This document shows positions 56,320 through 64,000 of a stretch of DNA of 64,000 nt, piece after piece. A program made the position numbers and the translations under genes. The notes beneath the pieces are model-generated. The model saw only the letters and a list, made by a program, of their open reading frames with translations. It ran no database searches and had not been told where the DNA came from. Source of the stretch: Balneolaceae bacterium (GTDB lineage: Bacteria; Bacteroidota; Rhodothermia; Balneolales; Balneolaceae); contig JAEPNO010000006.1 of assembly GCA_017643365.1 (NCBI GenBank), positions 124,001 through 188,000 of the forward strand, given 5' to 3'. The number at the start of each line of letters is the position of its first letter. Position 1 is the stretch's first letter.

Positions 56320-58173
56320 TTGAATATTTCCAATTTTATACAAGAACTAAAACGCCGGAACGTCATCAAAGTCGCTACGGCTTATGCTATCGCTGGTTGG
56401 TTGATTATTCAAATCGTAACGGTGATCGAGCAACCGCTTGCCTTGCCCGATTGGTTCGATACAGCGATCATCGTTTTAGTAGCCATAGGCTTTCCCATAG
56501 CACTTATAATCGCCTGGGCATTTGAACTCACACCCGACGGGATGAAGAAATCGGATGAGGTTGCCATTGCCGAATCGGTAACCAATCAAACCGGTAAAAA
56601 ATTAAATGTGGTAATTATTTCAGCATTGAGTTTACTCATCCTTGTTTTATTGGTCGAACGTTTCGCATTTGCACCGAAAGCTTCCATCGAAGAAAATCTG
56701 CCTAAAATTTCTACCATCTCTCAACAATCGGTGGCGGTGCTTCCTTTTGCCGATATGTCGGAGAATAAAGATCAGGATTGGTTTAGCGACGGCTTAACGG
56801 AAGAAATCCTGAATTCACTGGCTCAACTCCCCGAGTTAAAAGTCACATCGCGAACATCAGCTTTTCAGTTTAAAGGCAAAGACATCGACATAAGCATTAT
56901 TGCAGATACACTTGGCGTGGCACATATTGTGGAAGGCTCGGTTCGGCGGATTGGCGATCGATTGCGAATAACCGCACAGCTGATTCGAGCTGAGGATGGC
57001 TTCCATTTATGGAGCGAAACATACGACAGCAACACCGAGAATTTGTTTGAGGTACAGACCGATATCGCTGAAGAGATTGCAACAACGCTTGATGTATTTC
57101 TAGATGATGAACGTCGTGAACGGATGTTCGCTTCAGGTACACGAAATGTGCAGGCATTTCAGGAATATTTAAAAGGCATGGAGCTTTTCAGGAAATCGCA
57201 CGATGAAAGTGCAATAGATGGTCTTTGGGAAGCCAACAAATATTTTGATAAAGCATTAGCTCTGGATCCGAACTTTGGTCTGGCTTCTATCCAAAAAATG
57301 GATGCATATGCACACATGATCACTGACCCGGGCACTTCAACACTGGTAATGTCGTACGATGAAGCCAATCAAGGAATTTTAGAAAGCTTGGAATATGCTT
57401 CTGATCGACTTCAGGATCCTGCGCTAAAACATCTGGCGCGATTAAACGCCGTGTTCTTTAGTGATTCATGGTATCAACTCCCGGTTATTAAAGATGAAGT
57501 GAAAAAAGGGTTGGGTGATCGAACGAGTTTCCCGGTAGGTGGAATTTGGAGTGTTGAAATCTTCACGTTGCTTGGTGAAGATGAGCTGGTGTACAGCGAT
57601 ATTGAAGAAGAGGTAATGGTTGATCCTCTTAGTTTAAACTCCTGGATGTATAGAGGGATGGTGGCAATGAAAGAAGGCGATTCGGAAGGGTTATTAAATG
57701 TTGTAGAACGAGCAAAAAAATCGTTGGGAAATCACTCCTTTTTAAATGCCTTTGCACATGTGCTTCTGGGAGTAGATCAAGAAAAAGAACTGGTGCAAAA
57801 TTTCTATCCTAACGGAGTCCAAAACTGGGGAGCCAATGATATCTGGAGCATTCAATTTAATGCCTTTCTAGCTGCCTATCTTGGAAATGAGGAAGTGGCA
57901 AACGAACTCTTAGAAAAGTATAAAAGCAAAGCTGATTTTATTGACGACATGTCTGTTATCACTTTGTATGCATTAGGCAGGGAAGAAGAAGCGCGGGAAG
58001 CAATTCGATACATCGACAGCATGCCGGGTGGACCTGCAAACCTTGCGATTGGGATCGTCGCTTTTGGCAATCGCTTATTTTTCGATCTGGAAGATGCTCC
58101 CAATTTATCGGCTCGATTTAAAGAAGCAGGAATTGATGTTTCTCGCCTAAAAAAAGTAGAATGGGATAATTAA
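56320..58173 (+). CDS. Membrane-anchored TolB-like/TPR protein, paralogue 2
   Basis: 617 residues from TTG 56320, which gives MNISNFIQELKRRNV, parallel to the MVSNFINELKRRNV start of paralogue 1; the frame is open to 56299. The first about 90 residues differ from paralogue 1 at about four positions only, and a 40-bp DNA stretch (gggatgaagaaatcggatgagg...) is unchanged. The TolB-like domain follows (QQSVAVLPFADMSENKDQDWFSDGLTEEILNSLA). The C-terminal half has fewer TPRs and is unlike the other two. Confidence 0.75.
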   Translation: MNISNFIQELKRRNVIKVATAYAIAGWLIIQIVTVIEQPLALPDWFDTAIIVLVAIGFPIALIIAWAFELTPDGMKKSDEVAIAESVTNQTGKKLNVVIISALSLLILVLLVERFAFAPKASIEENLPKISTISQQSVAVLPFADMSENKDQDWFSDGLTEEILNSLAQLPELKVTSRTSAFQFKGKDIDISIIADTLGVAHIVEGSVRRIGDRLRITAQLIRAEDGFHLWSETYDSNTENLFEVQTDIAEEIATTLDVFLDDERRERMFASGTRNVQAFQEYLKGMELFRKSHDESAIDGLWEANKYFDKALALDPNFGLASIQKMDAYAHMITDPGTSTLVMSYDEANQGILESLEYASDRLQDPALKHLARLNAVFFSDSWYQLPVIKDEVKKGLGDRTSFPVGGIWSVEIFTLLGEDELVYSDIEEEVMVDPLSLNSWMYRGMVAMKEGDSEGLLNVVERAKKSLGNHSFLNAFAHVLLGVDQEKELVQNFYPNGVQNWGANDIWSIQFNAFLAAYLGNEEVANELLEKYKSKADFIDDMSVITLYALGREEEAREAIRYIDSMPGGPANLAIGIVAFGNRLFFDLEDAPNLSARFKEAGIDVSRLKKVEWDN

Positions 58174-58189
58174 TAGGTAAATTTAGGCA

Positions 58190-60430
58190 ATGAAATTGAG
58201 TCACTTTTTTAACGAACTCAAACGCCGCGATGTATTTCGCGTTGCTACGGCCTATACCGTTTCCTCCTGGTTGATTATCCAGATTGTAGTGTCCATTTTC
58301 CCCTATATCGGCATCGATGATTTCTGGATCACCACCATCATAGTTTTGCTGATTATTGGTTTTCCCATCGCTGTTATAGGCGGATGGATTTACGAAATGA
58401 CTCCGGACGGCATCCGCAAAACCGACGAAGTGGAAGTATCGGAAGCCTTCGAAGAATACAGCGATCGAAAGCTCAATCGAATAATCATTGGGGTGCTCGC
58501 AACGGTAATCCTTTTCATGTTGGTTGAACGCGTTTTCTTTGCTGAGGGAAGTATCATCGAGCGCGATACCTTACAAGTGCAAACAGCGTCGGTTGCAGTT
58601 CTTCCATTTGTAGATATGAGTGAAAACCAAGATCAGGAATACTTTTCGGATGGATTATCGGAAGAATTATTAAACGTCCTTGCTAAGGTAGAAGGCTTAC
58701 AGGTTGCAGGGCGTACATCTTCCTTTCAATACAAAGGGCAAAATATTGATCTACGATTGGTGGGCGAAGATTTAGGTGTTGATCACATTTTAGAAGGCAG
58801 TGTTCGAAAATTCGGTGATCAGATTCGGATAACCGCTCAGTTGATCAAAGCCGATGATGGATTTCATGTGTGGTCAGAGACCTACACGCGCGAATATTCG
58901 GCTAACAATCTATTCGATATTCAAGACGAAATTTCGAGCCAAGTTCTTCAAGAATTGCAAATCCGGTTGATCCCTGAAAAGGAATCACAACTTCAAAAAA
59001 ACCTGACATCAAATACCGAAGCGTACGATTTATACCTCAGAGCTACGCAACTTTTAGTAAATCGGAATGCTAACGAAATTGAAAAGGCCATTGAGCTGTT
59101 TGATGAAGCCATTGCGCTAGATGCTGACTTTGCCGCTGCCTATGCTCGTCAGGCAATTGCCTATCATTTACTCAGTTTTTTCGGCAGTATGAACTCGAAA
59201 GATCTCAAAACCATAATGCGGTCAAATATTGATAAAGCCTTACTTATCGATGGGAATTTGGGTTGGGCGTACGCTGCACTAGGTTTGTATTATCAAAAAA
59301 CCAGCGACTATGAAGCAGCTGGCACTGCGTTCGAACGAGCCTACGAACTGATACCGGGCGATCCTGAAATCATGATTTGGTATTCGCCCTACGCCGGTGA
59401 TCCGGAGCTTACATCATCGCTTATCGAGCGAGCATATAAAACGGATCCCTATTCGCCAATCGTTATCGACAAATACGCACGACAGCTTTATTTGGTTGAT
59501 CGCTTTGATGAAGCCGTTGATCTAATGGAGAAAAATATTCGGTTAAATCCCGGTTATTCGATGGCGCTAAGTTTGAAAGCAGAGTTTATTAAGGATCAAC
59601 CTTTTGGGCAGTTAGACGAAGCCTTCAAGCTGTCTTATCAAGCGTATAAAAATGAGCCGGCAAACTTATCCTATATGCAAGCACTGGCAGAGCTTTCATT
59701 TGATTTGGGCTTTCTGAATATCGTGGAAGAAATGATTAGAGAAATGGAGCGCTATTATCCTGAGAATGCATTTTATATCACCTATAAGCAAGAATTGCAT
59801 TACTACCGGTCGGAATATGAGGACATGCTTGAGGCAATGAAAGAATTTCAAGAGAAAGAAAATGTAACTCCTCAAGAGTGGTACTTTTTAGAAAACTATA
59901 TGCGAGCGTATATAGGCGCAGGTTGGTATGAACAAGGGTACGATTATGTGAAAGAATACTATCCGTCGATTATCAATGGTGAGTATAATCCGGCGCAATA
60001 TTTAACCTATGAGCTTTCATTTTTGAGTATTCTATTTGATCGGCTTGGTAACGAAGCGAAAGCAAATGAACTAAAAGAGAATGCTTGTTTGATAGCAACC
60101 GGATGGTTGCAAAACGAGGAAGATCCGGATAGCGAAATTGTACAAGATGTGTTTGACTACATGGATTGCCTGGCATTGAATAAAAACAAAGCCGAATTTT
60201 TACGATTGTTAGAGCAAACCCATTTTGAGAGAAATTCGAAAGCGAATTTGTATGAGTTTTTGGATGCAAATCCTATCTATGATTTTATCAAAGACGACCC
60301 CGATTATATTGCGCTGAGATCTAGGATGGAAGCAGATATAGACTCCATGCGCCAGAATGCGATTGAATGGATGAAAGAAAACGGCGAGTGGAATTCGGAT
60401 TGGGAAGTGTTCGTGTACGATTTTAAGTAA
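58190..60430 (+). CDS. Membrane-anchored TolB-like/TPR protein, paralogue 3
   Basis: 746 residues. Same order of domains: membrane part (FFNELKRRDVFRVATAYTVSSWLIIQIV, ITTIIVLLIIGFPIAVIGGWIYEMTPDGIRKTDEVEVSEA), TolB-like domain (SVAVLPFVDMSENQDQEYFSDGLSEELLNVLAKVEGLQVAGRTSS), then TPR. The membrane part is clearly diverged from 1 and 2, while the TolB-like and TPR parts resemble paralogue 1 (GQLDEAFKLSYQAYKNEP against GQLDEAFKFAYEAYLRSP). 16 bp after paralogue 2, so probably one operon. Confidence 0.78.
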   Translation: MKLSHFFNELKRRDVFRVATAYTVSSWLIIQIVVSIFPYIGIDDFWITTIIVLLIIGFPIAVIGGWIYEMTPDGIRKTDEVEVSEAFEEYSDRKLNRIIIGVLATVILFMLVERVFFAEGSIIERDTLQVQTASVAVLPFVDMSENQDQEYFSDGLSEELLNVLAKVEGLQVAGRTSSFQYKGQNIDLRLVGEDLGVDHILEGSVRKFGDQIRITAQLIKADDGFHVWSETYTREYSANNLFDIQDEISSQVLQELQIRLIPEKESQLQKNLTSNTEAYDLYLRATQLLVNRNANEIEKAIELFDEAIALDADFAAAYARQAIAYHLLSFFGSMNSKDLKTIMRSNIDKALLIDGNLGWAYAALGLYYQKTSDYEAAGTAFERAYELIPGDPEIMIWYSPYAGDPELTSSLIERAYKTDPYSPIVIDKYARQLYLVDRFDEAVDLMEKNIRLNPGYSMALSLKAEFIKDQPFGQLDEAFKLSYQAYKNEPANLSYMQALAELSFDLGFLNIVEEMIREMERYYPENAFYITYKQELHYYRSEYEDMLEAMKEFQEKENVTPQEWYFLENYMRAYIGAGWYEQGYDYVKEYYPSIINGEYNPAQYLTYELSFLSILFDRLGNEAKANELKENACLIATGWLQNEEDPDSEIVQDVFDYMDCLALNKNKAEFLRLLEQTHFERNSKANLYEFLDANPIYDFIKDDPDYIALRSRMEADIDSMRQNAIEWMKENGEWNSDWEVFVYDFK

Positions 60431-60432
60431 CG

Positions 60433-61605
60433 CTATTCTTGATACTTGATAAAAGCAGCGAGCCCAAACACCGGTCCGAAAAGCATTATCCAAAACACAA
60501 AGGGATTACCGGTTGCCGACCATATCAAATTTACCAGCTGAATACTTACGATGGTGATGGCAAACCCGATGCTGTTTACGATGGTCAGTCCCGTGCCCAC
60601 ATATTCCGATACCGCCGATTGAGCTACCAAAGTTGAAAATTGTGGACTGTCGGGAATCACAAAAATGCCCCATAAAAGCATCAACAAAAGAAAAAGCACC
60701 AACGGCGCGGTAAGCGAAAAGGGTAAGAGTAAACAACAGAGCCCGGATCCAATCAGCGAATAAAGCGCCACGTTTTTACTTCCCTTACTCTTAGATAAGT
60801 GTCCACCTATGGCACAACTGATTGCTCCCACTCCAATGATGATGAACGACCAAAAAGAAACATTGATAGATTCAGAATTGCTACTTACTAAATAATAAGT
60901 AAGCAATGCGGGCGTGAATGTCCAGAACGTATAAAGCTCCCACATGTGTCCGAAATAACCAAAAGCTGCCGATCGGAAGTTTTTGATTTTAAACAGTTCG
61001 ATAAGAGCGTTAATCTTGAATTTGAAACCATTGCTTACCTTTCGGTAAGGACCGTTTTTTACTGTAATGAATAAGATCAACCCACCCAGAGCTGAAAAAA
61101 TCGATGTGCCTACGATTACAAAGCGCCAAGGAAGTACCCCGCCCCATGCTTTAAGCAAATGCGGAAATGCTGTTCCTAGAACGAGCGCACCCACTAAATA
61201 TCCCAGCGCTTTTCCAAGTCCGCCTTGGTGCCAATCGGAAGCAATCTTCATCCCAACGGGATAAATGCCGGCAAGAAAGAACCCCGTACCAACACGACTG
61301 AACATCACTTCTGTAAAACTCGAGCTCCAAATGGTTGTGAGGTTAAGCGCCGCTCCGGCCAGCGAACAAACTAAGAAAACTGCCACCGGCGAAAACCGAT
61401 CGGCAATATTCAACAGTGCAAAAACCAGCGTACCGATGATAAAACCCGATTGAATCGCCATCGCAATAAAGCCGATGAACATTTCGAGCAAATCGAGTTC
61501 GGTGATTAGGTCATCCACCACGGCATTACCGGCGAACCAAAGGGAGGTTCCGGCAAATTGAGCAAAAACGATAACAGGTAAAACGTGTTTGGGGATGGAT
61601 TGCAT
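60433..61605 (-). CDS. MFS transporter
   Basis: 390 residues with twelve hydrophobic helices. The loop after helix 2 is degenerate (LNIADRFSP), and SRVGTGFFLAGIYPVGMKIASDWHQGGLGKALGYLVGALVLGTAFPHLL is typical of MFS motif B and C regions. The substrate is unknown. Inner membrane. Convergent with the TPR trio, 2 bp apart. Confidence 0.85.
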   Translation of the reverse strand: MQSIPKHVLPVIVFAQFAGTSLWFAGNAVVDDLITELDLLEMFIGFIAMAIQSGFIIGTLVFALLNIADRFSPVAVFLVCSLAGAALNLTTIWSSSFTEVMFSRVGTGFFLAGIYPVGMKIASDWHQGGLGKALGYLVGALVLGTAFPHLLKAWGGVLPWRFVIVGTSIFSALGGLILFITVKNGPYRKVSNGFKFKINALIELFKIKNFRSAAFGYFGHMWELYTFWTFTPALLTYYLVSSNSESINVSFWSFIIIGVGAISCAIGGHLSKSKGSKNVALYSLIGSGLCCLLLPFSLTAPLVLFLLLMLLWGIFVIPDSPQFSTLVAQSAVSEYVGTGLTIVNSIGFAITIVSIQLVNLIWSATGNPFVFWIMLFGPVFGLAAFIKYQE

Positions 61606-61693
61606 GCGCCAAAGAAACGAAAGAGCGAACTGATTGACAAAGTGATTTTATTAACTACATTGAGGTTAGTTATCAACTAATACAGCATCCATC

Positions 61694-61918
61694 ATGTCAA
61701 AAGAGCTAACAAATCAGACTATACCTTGTCCCAATAGCGGATGCGGAGGACTAATTACATTTAACACTTCCGAACTCTTTCAAGGAAAAGAAATTTCATG
61801 TCTGAAATGTAATTCGGTAATTAGCCTATCGGATGAAAGTAATGAGCTTGTTGAGGATGCATTCGAGAAATTTGAAGCTATGCGCGAAAAGTATATAGAG
61901 AACAAAAGTAATGGTTGA
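61694..61918 (+). CDS. Small zinc-ribbon protein
   Basis: 74 residues. Cys pairs in TIPCPNSGCGG and ISCLKC form a four-Cys zinc ribbon of the MJ0042/CPXCG type, then an acidic helix VEDAFEKFEAMREKYIEN. No other domain. Function unknown; such ribbons often bind nucleic acid or partner proteins. Divergent from the MFS gene. Confidence 0.7.
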   Translation: MSKELTNQTIPCPNSGCGGLITFNTSELFQGKEISCLKCNSVISLSDESNELVEDAFEKFEAMREKYIENKSNG

Positions 61919-62000
61919 TTGGGGTGAATTTGAACTATTTCAGTAAATCTCCGTACGGTATTCGGTAGTTTTAAAACAGGGCAAAGGGCGCCCAACCCAA

Positions 62001-62114
62001 ATGGATACGTTTACCATAGTAACTGTAATTGCAATAATCTTGTTTGCAAGATTGGGGATTAGACTGTTAATTGGGTGGATTAAAGCAAAAAAGAAAAATG
62101 GGGGCGATGTATAG
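62001..62114 (+). CDS. Possible 37-residue membrane protein
   Basis: MDTFTIVTVIAIILFARLGI..KAKKKNGGDV: one transmembrane helix and a basic tail. ATG at 62001, TAG at 62112-62114. It begins 83 bp after the zinc-ribbon gene. Codons look ordinary but there is no visible ribosome site, so it may be chance; included as a candidate small protein. Confidence 0.35.
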   Translation: MDTFTIVTVIAIILFARLGIRLLIGWIKAKKKNGGDV

Positions 62115-62224
62115 GGGAATGAACATTTATTCTAGTACTAGCATTGAATTTGAATCGCTGTCTGATCAGATTCAAAGATATTTAGTCCAATTTTGGTATT
62201 TGTCGGGTCAAGCTGGGCCGAGAC

Positions 62225-62415
62225 ATCTATTATACAGTCCCGTTAGGGACACTATTTGGGTAGAACTCAGGTTAAACCCAAATAATCCCCGTGCCGTGAG
62301 GTACGGAATATGCATTGGCTTTAATCTGCTCAATATTCACAGGATGTACCTACGGCACATTGATGTTTTTATGAATGTTATTTCTACCGATGTTAGGTCC
62401 CTACGGGACGAATTT
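62225..62415. repeat. Bacteroidota-type palindromic intergenic repeat cluster
   Basis: Several short palindromes in a row: GTCCCGTTAGGGAC (62237-62250), CCGTGCCGTGAGGTACGG (62289-62306), a piece with GTACCTACGGCAC (62346-62358), and AGGTCCCTACGGGAC (62395-62409). Spacers include 'tttgggtagaact' and 'attcacaggat'. The 128-residue ORF across 62071-62457 is produced by these repeats and is not considered a gene. Confidence 0.75.
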
Positions 62416-62456
62416 GTTGCTTGCTACCAATCAAAAACCACATTATTTAAACTGTA

Positions 62457-62525
62457 ATGCTCCGCTTCTTCCGAAATATCCGCCAAACAAGTATTGAACC
62501 ACTGATTAAACGGATTATGCGATGA
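62457..62525 (+). pseudogene. Truncated DUF6090-type gene start, copy 1
   Basis: ATG at 62457 reads MLRFFRNIRQTSIEPLIKR and ends at TGA (62523-62525) after 22 residues. The first ten residues match the DUF6090 start MLKFFRQIRQ at 63086, then the sequence moves into the repeat 'gaaccactgattaaacggatt'. Its stop overlaps the GxxExxY ATG (ATGA at 62522-62525). Confidence 0.6.
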
Positions 62526-62920
62526 ACACGGATTTAAAGCATAGTAATTTGACTAAAAAAATAATTGGAGCTTCCTTTGAGGTGCATAATTTTTTGGGCA
62601 ATGGATTTCAGGAAGTTATTTATCAAAGAGCTTTGGCCATTGAGTTTGAAAATGCGGAGCTGCCTTTTGAAAGAGAAATAGAGCAACAAATTTTCTATAA
62701 AGATAGAGACTTTCCGATTGGAACAAGACGAGCAGACTTTGTTGTAGATCAAAAAGTTATGGTAGAAATCAAAGCGGTTTCAGGGTTAAACGATGTACAT
62801 CTTGCTCAAGCATTAAATTACCTCAAAGCATATCGTTTAGAAATTGGGTTGCTTATTAATTTAGGTGCAAAAAGTGTTGAATATAAAAGACTGATCTTGA
62901 CTAACCCACAATCAGTGTAA
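62522..62920 (+). CDS. GxxExxY family protein
   Basis: 132 residues. The family name motif is seen in GNGFQEVIYQRAL, with the later core RRADFVVDQKVMVEIKAVSGLNDVHLAQALNYLKAYRLEIGLLINLGA. The D..E-x-K arrangement (ADFVV..MVEIKA) looks like a PD-(D/E)xK nuclease core, a resemblance only. Function is unknown. It is bracketed by the phrases 'ctgattaaacggat' and 'cacggattt', often found beside these genes, and by truncated DUF6090 starts. Confidence 0.85.
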   Translation: MNTDLKHSNLTKKIIGASFEVHNFLGNGFQEVIYQRALAIEFENAELPFEREIEQQIFYKDRDFPIGTRRADFVVDQKVMVEIKAVSGLNDVHLAQALNYLKAYRLEIGLLINLGAKSVEYKRLILTNPQSV

Positions 62921-62955
62921 TCCATTAATCCATTAAATCTGCGATTCAAACACTT

Positions 62956-63092
62956 ATGATTAGATTCTTCCGCAAAATACTATTTGAACCGCAGATTAAA
63001 CGGATGTTTGGATTAGCACGGATTTTAGCTACCAGCCATAAATCCGCGGCATCCCTTAATCCCAATAATCCGTGGTTCAAAACCTATGCTTA
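62956..63092 (+). pseudogene. Truncated DUF6090-type gene start, copy 2
   Basis: ATG at 62956 reads MIRFFRKILFEPQIKRMFG and runs in frame through 'cacggattttagct' repeat text to a TAA at 63090-63092, 45 residues. The first eight residues again match the DUF6090 start. It overlaps the ATG of the full gene at 63086. Confidence 0.55.
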
Positions 63093-64000
63093 AATTCTTC
63101 CGTCAAATCCGCCAAAAACTCATCGAACAAGAAAATGTTCGGAAATATGTATGGTATGCCTTAGGGGAAATATTGCTGGTTGTCATTGGGATTCTGCTGG
63201 CATTGCAAGTAAACAACTGGAACGAGCAGCGGAAAGCAGAAGAATCTTTAAAAATAGTTCTAAAAGAAGTTCAAGAGGATCTCTACAATGACTTAGTTGA
63301 GATTAGCCTTGCCCTTGATTGGCATATAGAAAAGGATAGTATCAGTACAAGAATGATCGAAAACCGATACGATATAAAAGATTTCGAGAATCCTGAAAAT
63401 GAATATCTGTTTAACACTGCATTAAGCTATTATGATATAATTATTAGCGACCGTTCCTTCCAACTTTTATCTGATTTTAAAGACCGGGTACCGGCAGAAT
63501 ATCGAGGAATTATTAAACGTCTTAACAATCTATACATCGAAGATCAGGCGTATTTAAATCGTGTACAAGACATGATTATTGTGTTCACTATGGACTATAA
63601 GAACAACGTATTTAATACCCATGAATGGGCAACCCCAAGTCCCGATTGGCCATCTGAAGAATGGATTAGGTACTTCTCTGAAGACACGTATCATAAAAGA
63701 AAATTATTTCGATATCGCAGTGATATTCGGGGCCTCATTGGTTACGCAAAAAGAATGAAAGATAAAGCGGTCACTAATTATATGATTATCAGGTCACTTC
63801 TAAATGACGATTCCGAGCTTCCGAAGTTTGTTAAGGATTACGGGATGAAAGAACGCCCATCGTCGTTAAACTATGCAGGAATATATGAATACAGTAATGA
63901 GGATGGAGCGGTTGATCAAGTACAGATAAATGAACTGTACGATGTGTTTGTTTTGCAATACATAAACGACCGAGCTATGTTTTATTTTTCTGAAATTCTA
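63086..64000 (+). CDS. DUF6090-family membrane protein, partial at window end
   Basis: Open to the end of the window (305 codons seen). It reads MLKFFRQIRQKLIEQENVRKYVWYALGEILLVVIGILLALQVNNWNEQRK, the DUF6090 signature: an amphipathic start, one transmembrane helix (VWYALGEILLVVIGILLAL), then NNWNE and a helical soluble domain. Function is unknown; the family is often in tandem arrays. The stop lies outside the window. Confidence 0.85.
   Translation, partial: MLKFFRQIRQKLIEQENVRKYVWYALGEILLVVIGILLALQVNNWNEQRKAEESLKIVLKEVQEDLYNDLVEISLALDWHIEKDSISTRMIENRYDIKDFENPENEYLFNTALSYYDIIISDRSFQLLSDFKDRVPAEYRGIIKRLNNLYIEDQAYLNRVQDMIIVFTMDYKNNVFNTHEWATPSPDWPSEEWIRYFSEDTYHKRKLFRYRSDIRGLIGYAKRMKDKAVTNYMIIRSLLNDDSELPKFVKDYGMKERPSSLNYAGIYEYSNEDGAVDQVQINELYDVFVLQYINDRAMFYFSEIL

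Noticed and set aside
62071-62457. 128-residue ORF on the plus strand
   Set aside because: It is made up of the palindromic repeat cluster (62225-62415); no protein-like pattern, and it covers the possible small gene at 62001.

Overview
The window looks like a chromosomal piece of a Gram-negative bacterium of the FCB group, most likely Balneolota/Rhodothermota (Balneola or Gracilimonas type) or a close relative. Evidence: many lipoproteins with N-terminal lipoboxes, a secreted protease with a type IX secretion (T9SS) C-terminal sorting domain, the T9SS regulator PorX, a 1128-residue SecA, DUF6090, DUF3667 and GxxExxY proteins, few Shine-Dalgarno sites with several TTG starts, and one promoter that fits TTG-N19-TAnnTTTG exactly. 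Placement below phylum level is inference. No rRNA, tRNA, CRISPR array, transposase or prophage was seen.

Layout. 1-727: gene-free repeats. 0.7-8.7 kb: mostly minus-strand lipoproteins and small enzymes (beta-propeller lipoprotein, aldose epimerase, serine hydrolase, VOC, PqqB-like hydrolase). 8.9-12.2 kb: NAD synthesis (nadA, nadC) divergent from a cysteine desulfurase that could serve the NadA Fe-S cluster; pnuC, an NMN transporter gene, lies at 26.6 kb. 12.2-25.9 kb: DsbA-like lipoprotein, gamma-carbonic anhydrase, hemW, an unusual HU-membrane-LysM protein with an HU partner, the T9SS protease, trhO, an RluA enzyme, a ComEA-like protein, porX and tsaE. 25.9-26.5 kb: PIN toxin/antitoxin pair. 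27.3-30.6 kb: HsdR-N-like nuclease, yidC, rnpA, rpmH. 30.8-37.6 kb: four-domain DUF7282 lipoprotein, sterol desaturase, secA.

37.6-41.6 kb is an AT-rich antiphage island: a short type II CBASS operon (DUF2188 protein, patatin phospholipase CapV, CD-NTase, stand-alone E2-like protein) divergent from a CapH-type repressor and CapP-type metallopeptidase. The shared intergenic region holds paired TTAACA/TGTTAA half-sites. The island is framed by a 41-bp direct repeat that contains the secA terminator, followed on both sides by a copy of one palindrome.

41.9-53.8 kb: a degenerate polyphosphate glucokinase paralogue (probable pseudokinase), a TPR protein, and a complete histidine degradation set (hutH, hutU, hutI, hutG) divergent from a LysR regulator, with a duplicated 160-bp repeat splitting the operon. 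Then MarR, EamA, an intact polyphosphate glucokinase and a DksA/TraR protein. 53.9-60.4 kb: three tandem membrane-anchored TolB-like/TPR paralogues with mosaic similarity. 60.4-64 kb: MFS transporter, zinc-ribbon protein, an intergenic repeat element, and a GxxExxY gene lying between truncated copies of a DUF6090 gene start; the full DUF6090 gene runs off the window.
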